From positions 513-12,585 of the forward strand of contig QHOF01000046.1 of NCBI GenBank assembly GCA_003219335.1: a DNA stretch of 12,073 bases, in the 5' to 3' direction. Both the position numbers and the translations under genes were made by a program. The notes under the pieces are model-generated. The model did not search any database and had not been told where the DNA came from. It saw only the letters and a program-made list of their open reading frames with translations. The DNA is from Verrucomicrobiota bacterium. Its GTDB lineage: Bacteria > Verrucomicrobiota > Verrucomicrobiia > Chthoniobacterales > UBA10450. Position 1 is the stretch's first letter, and the number at the start of each line of letters is the position of its first letter. This document shows, piece by piece, positions 6,967-12,073 of this stretch.

Positions 6967-7731
6967 ATGACTCGCCCGGTTTCCACACCAACGACCGACT
7001 ATTTGTTGATCGATATCAGTAATTCGTACGCCAAGTTTGCGTTTGCCTCGACAAAGCGAGTCGCGGCTCCTGTCCGGATCGCTACCAGCAAGCTTTCAAG
7101 CGGTGTGATCTCTGGATTTCTTCGACAACGAGAGGTGCGGAAGGTGGTCGTCTCGTCTGTTGTGCCGGCAAAAAACTCCGTGATCTCGAAGGCTGCACAA
7201 AAAAAAGCGCCGGTGCTCTGGCTGAACTGGAAGTTGAAGCTGGGCGTGGGAATTGATTATCCTAGGCCGCAATCGATCGGCGCGGACCGGCTGGCAAACG
7301 CTGCGGCAGTTGCAGAGCTCTTAGGAGTTCCAGCGATCGTCGTGGATTTCGGCACCGCGGTAACTTTCGACATCGTTTCCGAGCGCCGCACCTACATCGG
7401 CGGCGTAATCGCGCCAGGACTCGAAGCGATGACTAACTTTCTTTACCAACGAACGGCCCTCCTGCCCAGGCTTTCGTTGAAAGAGCCGCGACGCGCAGTG
7501 GGGAAATCGACAATCAAAGCGATGTTATCTGGCGCTGTGTTCGGATATCGCGGATTGGTTCGGGAAATCCTGGGACGAATTAAATCCGAGCAGTTTCCCC
7601 GCAGAAAGGTTTGCGTCGTAGCGACAGGGGGTTACGCGCGCCTGATTGGCGGGCGGTTGTCGGAGATCGGCGTGATTCGTCCACACCTCACTTTGGAAGG
7701 GTTGCGAATCGTGGCCAATCTCAACGGTTGA
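6967..7731 (+). CDS. coaX: Type III pantothenate kinase
   Basis: CoaX phosphorylates pantothenate to 4'-phosphopantothenate, the first committed step of coenzyme A synthesis, in the cytosol. The protein is 254 residues from ATG 6967, a usual length. It shows the ASKHA-type signatures of the family: LLIDISNSYAKFAFA (phosphate loop), GADRLANAAAVAELLG, VVDFGTAVTFDIV, YIGGVIAPGLEA, VGKSTIKAMLSGAVFGYRG, VVATGGYARLIG and PHLTLEGLRIVANL. The first loop has Ser where most family members have Gly (DxGNT becomes DISNS); the Asp, Asn and Lys are kept, so activity is likely. An in-frame GTG at 6946 would add seven residues, but the ATG better matches the family. No strong Shine-Dalgarno is visible. The gene is divergent from hemB and followed after about 115 bp by the large TPR gene on the same strand. 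Confidence 0.94.
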   Translation: MTRPVSTPTTDYLLIDISNSYAKFAFASTKRVAAPVRIATSKLSSGVISGFLRQREVRKVVVSSVVPAKNSVISKAAQKKAPVLWLNWKLKLGVGIDYPRPQSIGADRLANAAAVAELLGVPAIVVDFGTAVTFDIVSERRTYIGGVIAPGLEAMTNFLYQRTALLPRLSLKEPRRAVGKSTIKAMLSGAVFGYRGLVREILGRIKSEQFPRRKVCVVATGGYARLIGGRLSEIGVIRPHLTLEGLRIVANLNG

Positions 7732-7846
7732 CCGTGGATGAGGCAATCAGGCCGGCGCGCGTTTTTCCGAAGGCCGCTGAAAAATCTCTTCGCAAGAGCA
7801 ACTTTCCACTTGTCAGATGCCTGAAAAAGGCTTCAATCGCTACTTC

Positions 7847-10800
7847 ATGAGAGTAAAGGGGATGGCGGTGGCCGCGCTGGTGCTTGGCTCGTTCGCAGCA
7901 AACTCATTTGCAGCGGATAATGTCGCGCCAACTAAAGCCGAGCTGGAAGAAATGTACAACGCGGCGTATCGCGCGTTCGATTCAAAGAAATTTTCGGAGG
8001 CGTTAAAGGAACTCGATGCCATCGATGCGCGCCAGTCTGATCTTGCCGCGTCAAAAAATTTGCGCGGGGTCATCCTGATGCGACAAGGCAACTACGATAA
8101 AGCGGAAACCGCGTTGCAGGAAGCGGCCCGAATCGATCCGAAGTTTTGGAATGCGCGCTTCAATCTGGCGGAGATCCCGTTTCTCAAAAAAGATTGGGCG
8201 GAAGCGAGGAAACGCTTTGAGAAACTACTCTCAAGTGGGGAATCCGATTTGGCAAAGGAAGCTTCGCAGCTGATCCAATACAAAATTCTTCTGACCTACC
8301 TGCTGGAGGGCAACGGGAACAGGATGGATTCGATTCTGGCCAAGCTGGAGCTTTCGCCCGATACCCCGGCCGTTGACTATGTGAAGGCAGCCGTCGCACT
8401 TCAACAGAAGAATCAGGAGGAAGCGAAGGATTGGATCAGCGCAGCGGAAAAGAATTTCTCACCGCAGCTGAACAAACTTTTCGCCGAATCACTTTATGAA
8501 GTCGGATGGCTCGAAAAACCGGCCGGCGAAGAACGGCCGTCCCTGCCGCTCATGACAGCCGCCGAGCGCTCGGAAAAGACGAAGGCCGTCGCGCGTTCCA
8601 AATTCGAGCAAGCGCAGCAAGTCCTCCGGCAGCGGGATTTCGCAACGGCACTTAAATTGATTGATGAGGCGGACAAGGCGAACCCAAATCAACCGGCGAC
8701 ACTTAATTTGCGTGGCGAGATTCTCATGCAGCAGCAGCAATTTGACGAGGCCGAAGCGGCATTTAAGAAGGCAGCCAAGCTGGACCCGAAATTTCGCGAA
8801 GCGCAATACAACCTCGCTCAGGTTCCCTTTAAGAAGAAAGAATACGCAAAGGCGCGGGAGCGTTTCGAGACATTATACAACCGAACTCCCGGGGGCGACA
8901 AAAACCAGGCGGCCGAGCTTATTAAATTCAAGATTTACATGACGCTTTTGCTCGAGGGAAAAGAGAGCCGCGCCCACGCGATGATGGAGGAGTTTCAATT
9001 TACCGGAGATACCCCGGCGCTTTATTACGCCCAGGCGGCGTGGGAGTATAAGCATAACAATCCGGAGAAGGCCGCCGATTGGACCAATTCGGCTAACAAG
9101 ATTTATTCGCCCGCGCTCAACACTGTTTTTGCTGACGCTTTTTACGATGTCGGTTGGATGCAACGGCCGGAGGGTACCGCGCCTGCCCTGGCGTTCGACA
9201 CAACAAATGCCGGTGTGTCCCAAGCGGAGGGCGTTCCGGCGGTCGAGCCTAGTCCTATCCCCGACGGAGGGTCCGCTGCAGACAAACAGGGCCACGCGTC
9301 GAAGGGAGAAACGTTTGCTTTGGACGCGGGGGCGAAGGGGCCAAATGCCGGAATGGAAATTGCCGGCGCAGGCGCAGCAGCTAACCAGCCTGCTCTTTCC
9401 GCCTCGAGCGAGCCGGCTGGGGAACTCAGCTCTCAGTCGGCACAGCCGGCATCGGAATCGCCTTCAGCTGGCGGCGAATCGACAACTGCGCTGAAAGCTG
9501 CCGGGCCTGAGACGCAGAATGCTTCGTCTGCTTCCAAGGATCAAAATAATCAACAGCCCGTTGGTCAAACAAGTCCGGCCGAGAAATCCGCTGCAGGAAC
9601 TCCGCCTGCCAAAGTCTCGGCGTCCAATGTTGCCGGCTTGGCGAGCCGAAGACTGTGGGTTGTCGGCGGATTACTGTTAATGGCCATGCTGCTGCTGGCC
9701 TTGGCTATTGTGCCCCCGTTTCGCCGTTATACCTTCACCGTACCGGGCTACTCGCGGCCGGGACCTGCTGCCGGCGCTTCAATATTCAAGCCGACAGTGG
9801 CGCCAACGCAAAAGGATAACGCACAAGGCAACGGCTTTGTTGGTGGCCCTCGCCAGATTTCAGTTCAATTAAAACCGTGGAAACCTTCGGTGCTACACAG
9901 TGCCATGCCTTCAGGGAAATTGAGCGGCGCTGTTGATCGATTGAAAGATTTGAGAGCGAAGGCCTCGAGAACATCCACTTACCGCGAGCCCGACCGCGAA
10001 TTCGCGCCAATCGCCGATCCGGTCTTTGAATCATCAGTCGGCCCGGTGGTCGAACAAACGCCGGAGAGCTTGGAACCAGCTATCTCGCAGACAACTGAAA
10101 CGGTTACAGCCTCAGCAACCAGTGAGTTTGCCGAACTTTCCGAGACCGCTCCGCAAGAACCGAAGGATATCTGGAAAGATGGGGAGGAAGTCGCATTCGC
10201 CGCGCAAGAGGTGAATGAATTTTTCGGAGAAGCGAAGGAAGCTGTCTCGCCCCCGGAAGAACCAGTGGAGGCGCTTGAAGACGCCGAAGTTCCAGTGTCC
10301 GCAGTAGAAGCATCAACGGAGTTTGCGGTTGAACCGATCACGCAAGAGCAATCTGACGAGATCGTCTCAACTGTCAGTCAATCTCCGCTGGACGAAGCGA
10401 CTACCGAGCCCGTGTCTGATTTTCCAAGTGCGATTTTCGCTGAGCCTGTATTTCCGCAAATAACCACACCCGCAACCATGCCAGAAACAACTCAAACTCC
10501 ACCCGTTCCAACCAGCAAAGCCCCGGCTCCGCCCGTGGCCAAACCGCAACCGCCTGCTGCCACGATGCAAACGTCCGTGCAGCTTACGTTCTCTTTCGAG
10601 ATCGCCGCCATGCAATTAACGCCGAGCTTTAAGATGGGCGTCTTGAAGGTGCGCCCCATATCGAAGCTCGTCACGATGCGTTTGCCTTCGCCACAGCGCG
10701 CTCAATCTGCGTTGAATTTACAGGTCGCATTCGAAGTCGTGAAAATTCAGCCGGTCGCCGGCGCGCTAGGGACTATTCGCGTGGTTCCTTCACAGCAACA

Positions 10801-11146
10801 GAGACCTTCTTTGGCTGGCATGCCGTCATTCGCAGTCGCTGGGTTGCAAGTGGTCCCTAATTCAGAGACCGCACCAGTCCAGCTCACTCCCTCACCACAG
10901 GGACGCGCCTCTGTGCTCATCACGGTTCCGTTCCAGATCAGCACGCTCGAGTTTTCGCCGTCACTAGAGATTGCGTCGGTCATCCTAAATTCGAATTCCA
11001 AGCAGGTCGTGGTTCAGTTGGCCGGCGCAGGCCCGAGCCCAGCCGAAGGAGCGCCGATGTTCGAAATCGCGAATCTCGAGCTTAACGAGGGCGGCGAGAT
11101 CGCGATGATGCAGCTAAACCTTCTCGGCGGGCCGAAACGCGCGTAA
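7847..11146 (+). CDS. Large exported TPR protein with one membrane span and a C-terminal 11-residue repeat domain
   Basis: I recognise no named family. From ATG 7847 the protein has 1099 residues and opens with a signal peptide (MRVKGMAVAALVLGSFAANS, then FA-AD). ATG 7817 would add ten residues, and neither start has a good Shine-Dalgarno. Positions below count from 7817. Two duplicated TPR modules span about 40-237 and 258-455, each with an RGxILMxQxxxDxAExA core and an ending like YSPALNTVFADAFYDVGW. Residues 456-610 are a Ser/Ala/Pro/Gln-rich linker, and 613-632 one membrane span (VVGGLLLMAMLLLALAIV). Residues 740-915 are an acidic then Pro-rich linker, and 921-1103 hold about a dozen 11-residue units of the form FEIAxMQLTPS. 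If the signal peptide is cleaved, the TPRs face the periplasm and the repeat domain the cytoplasm. This suggests a scaffold or envelope-spanning sensor, but no function can be assigned. Confidence 0.88.
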   Translation: MRVKGMAVAALVLGSFAANSFAADNVAPTKAELEEMYNAAYRAFDSKKFSEALKELDAIDARQSDLAASKNLRGVILMRQGNYDKAETALQEAARIDPKFWNARFNLAEIPFLKKDWAEARKRFEKLLSSGESDLAKEASQLIQYKILLTYLLEGNGNRMDSILAKLELSPDTPAVDYVKAAVALQQKNQEEAKDWISAAEKNFSPQLNKLFAESLYEVGWLEKPAGEERPSLPLMTAAERSEKTKAVARSKFEQAQQVLRQRDFATALKLIDEADKANPNQPATLNLRGEILMQQQQFDEAEAAFKKAAKLDPKFREAQYNLAQVPFKKKEYAKARERFETLYNRTPGGDKNQAAELIKFKIYMTLLLEGKESRAHAMMEEFQFTGDTPALYYAQAAWEYKHNNPEKAADWTNSANKIYSPALNTVFADAFYDVGWMQRPEGTAPALAFDTTNAGVSQAEGVPAVEPSPIPDGGSAADKQGHASKGETFALDAGAKGPNAGMEIAGAGAAANQPALSASSEPAGELSSQSAQPASESPSAGGESTTALKAAGPETQNASSASKDQNNQQPVGQTSPAEKSAAGTPPAKVSASNVAGLASRRLWVVGGLLLMAMLLLALAIVPPFRRYTFTVPGYSRPGPAAGASIFKPTVAPTQKDNAQGNGFVGGPRQISVQLKPWKPSVLHSAMPSGKLSGAVDRLKDLRAKASRTSTYREPDREFAPIADPVFESSVGPVVEQTPESLEPAISQTTETVTASATSEFAELSETAPQEPKDIWKDGEEVAFAAQEVNEFFGEAKEAVSPPEEPVEALEDAEVPVSAVEASTEFAVEPITQEQSDEIVSTVSQSPLDEATTEPVSDFPSAIFAEPVFPQITTPATMPETTQTPPVPTSKAPAPPVAKPQPPAATMQTSVQLTFSFEIAAMQLTPSFKMGVLKVRPISKLVTMRLPSPQRAQSALNLQVAFEVVKIQPVAGALGTIRVVPSQQQRPSLAGMPSFAVAGLQVVPNSETAPVQLTPSPQGRASVLITVPFQISTLEFSPSLEIASVILNSNSKQVVVQLAGAGPSPAEGAPMFEIANLELNEGGEIAMMQLNLLGGPKRA

Positions 11147-11148
11147 CC

Positions 11149-11169
11149 AAGCGCGAGGAGCGAGCGCTT
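11149..11169 (+). terminator. Hairpin just after the large TPR gene
   Basis: AAGCGC (11149-11154) pairs with GCGCTT (11164-11169) around a nine-base loop, three bases after the stop codon at 11144-11146. Its position suits transcription termination or mRNA 3' stabilisation, but no T-run follows, so intrinsic termination is unlikely. Confidence 0.25.
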
Positions 11170-11176
11170 AGCGGCG

Positions 11177-11221
11177 GTGCCGGGAGAACTCGACGACTAC
11201 GAGCTGCTGGAAGAAATCGGG
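11177..11221 (+). other. Short stretch resembling the start of a Ser/Thr protein kinase
   Basis: The frame from GTG 11177 reads VPGELDDYELLEEIG. This closely resembles the first strand leading into the glycine loop of bacterial Hanks-type kinases (DYELLEEIGRGGMG). After EEIG the resemblance stops (PPSVVLSTC), and the frame ends at 11276-11278 without a kinase body. Kinase genes often sit beside this type of sigma factor in Planctomycetes and Verrucomicrobia, so it may be a recombination remnant. Chance similarity over 15 residues remains possible. Confidence 0.25.
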
Positions 11222-11331
11222 CCGCCATCGGTTGTGCTCAGCACATGTTCTGAGGACTTGCTCATTTTCCGCAGCTAACGACGGCGTATTTGGCCTTGTA
11301 AATTTTCGGTCGTTCAAATAAAAAGCGTGGC

Positions 11332-12073
11332 ATGCCCGCAGCATTGCAGACCACAACGCGGGATAGCTCGTTTGCTTCAACGCGTTGGACGGTTGTGCAC
11401 CAGGCAGCTGATTCGCAAACAGCGTCGCAGCATGCGCTGAGCGCATTGTCGGAGCTTTGCCAGATTTATTGGCGACCAGTTTATGTCTTCCTGCGACGTC
11501 AGGGGATCGGGCAGCACGATGCACAGGATCTCACCCAGGGATTTTTTGCTGATCTAATCGAAAGCCGGACCTACGCTCGCGCGGATCCGACGAAGGGACG
11601 GTTTCGCTCGTTCCTGCTTGGGACACTAAAACATTTCGTCGCACACGCCCGCGATCACGACCATGCGCAAAAGCGCGGCGGCGCCAGCGTGGTGGTGCAA
11701 TTGGATGAGGCAGCGATTTCAGAAGCTGAAAGGTACGCCTCGCGCTGCAGTCATTGGAGCGCGGATGGGATATTCGAGCGTGAATGGGCGGCATCCCTCG
11801 CTCGACAAGCACTGGATCGGCTTGCACAGGAATACGAGCTTGGGGGCAAAGGCGCGCTGTTTGAAGCGCTAAAGTCTCGCCTAACCGCAGGCGAGACCGC
11901 GCCCATTCCGTATGAAGAATTAGCAAACCGACTCGGACGCACCGCCGCGCATTTGCGCGTGGACGTGACACGTTTGCGTGCGCGGTATCGTGCGATTCTG
12001 CGGGAAGAAGTCAGCGGCACAGTTGTCGATGGCCGCGATGTAGATGAAGAGCTGCGCTATCTCCGCCAGGCAA
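11332..12073 (+). CDS. RNA polymerase sigma-70 family (ECF-like) factor, cut by the window edge
   Basis: The frame is open for 247 codons to the window edge with no stop, so the C-terminus is missing. Sigma region 2 is clear: STRWTVVHQAADS, then YWRPVYVFLRRQGIGQHDAQDLTQGFFADLIESR in two stretches at residues 46-79. It is followed by TKGRFRSFLLGTLKHFVAHARD and QKRGG. A middle segment (IFEREWAASLARQALDRLAQ) precedes a region 4 helix-turn-helix, PYEELANRLGRTAAHLRVDV then TRLRARYRAILREEV. The VDEELRYL near the end matches the usual tail of this family, so little is probably missing. The ATG is almost forced, because an in-frame stop at 11299-11301 precedes it with no other start between. This class is common in Planctomycetes and Verrucomicrobia and often neighbours a protein kinase gene. 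No cognate anti-sigma is seen here. Confidence 0.88.
   Translation, partial: MPAALQTTTRDSSFASTRWTVVHQAADSQTASQHALSALSELCQIYWRPVYVFLRRQGIGQHDAQDLTQGFFADLIESRTYARADPTKGRFRSFLLGTLKHFVAHARDHDHAQKRGGASVVVQLDEAAISEAERYASRCSHWSADGIFEREWAASLARQALDRLAQEYELGGKGALFEALKSRLTAGETAPIPYEELANRLGRTAAHLRVDVTRLRARYRAILREEVSGTVVDGRDVDEELRYLRQA

Noticed and set aside
6770..6991. N-terminal extension of hemB by 74 codons
   Set aside because: The extension is Arg/Pro-rich, runs through the palindromic repeat, and has no family similarity. ATG 6769 has a well-placed GGAG.
7786..7798. Hairpin CTCTT-CGC-AAGAG, with a T-run on the minus strand
   Set aside because: The stem is only five weak pairs and no minus-strand gene ends there. 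On the plus strand no T-run follows.
11168..11971. Minus-strand open frames opposite the sigma factor (118 and 146 codons)
   Set aside because: They are shadows of a plus-strand frame with clear sigma region 2 and region 4 motifs.
1..12073. Defence island, prophage, CRISPR or biosynthetic cluster
   Set aside because: No short regularly spaced repeats, transposase, integrase, phage structural gene or synthase motifs were found. The genes are housekeeping or envelope-related.

Overview
The window reads as chromosomal DNA of a soil-type Verrucomicrobiota bacterium, in the broad Chthoniobacterales/Spartobacteria style. This placement is an inference from four things: moderately GC-rich codon use, large TPR proteins of unrecognised family, an ECF-like sigma factor carrying a QDLTQGFF motif, and a folded intergenic repeat of the GGTAGGG...CCCTACC kind. 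Most of the content is housekeeping plus lineage-specific envelope proteins. I see no phage, transposase, CRISPR, tRNA or rRNA.

Layout. 154-2086 (minus) holds a histidine-rich multispanning membrane domain and a membrane/TPR protein in two overlapping frames. They look like one gene split by a single-base frameshift near 1384-1390. 2200-3462 (minus) is a membrane-anchored protein with the PhoA alkaline phosphatase fold whose metal site is largely lost. Divergent from it, 3559-5091 (plus) is gpmI, the cofactor-independent phosphoglycerate mutase. Its 3' end overlaps a convergent, frameshifted gene for a PD-(D/E)xK-like nuclease (5074-5780, minus). The start of that gene overlaps the end of hemB (5765-6769, minus; 5-aminolevulinate dehydratase, zinc type).

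The hemB/coaX divergent spacer (6770-6966) carries a perfect 14-bp palindrome and a composite folded repeat. coaX (6967-7731, plus) is type III pantothenate kinase. After it comes a very large exported protein (7847-11146, plus). It has two duplicated TPR modules, a low-complexity linker, one membrane span, a second acidic/proline-rich linker, and a C-terminal array of 11-residue beta-like repeats. The window ends inside a sigma-70 family factor (11332 to the edge, plus). The 185-bp spacer in front of it holds a hairpin and a short stretch resembling the N-terminus of a bacterial Ser/Thr protein kinase.

The metabolic genes serve unrelated core pathways (glycolysis, tetrapyrrole and CoA synthesis), and I see no shared system. 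The observations most worth following are the 11-residue repeat domain with its TPR/membrane architecture, the degenerate alkaline phosphatase beside an enzymatically complete superfamily member, and the two split genes, which could be real decay or base-calling errors.
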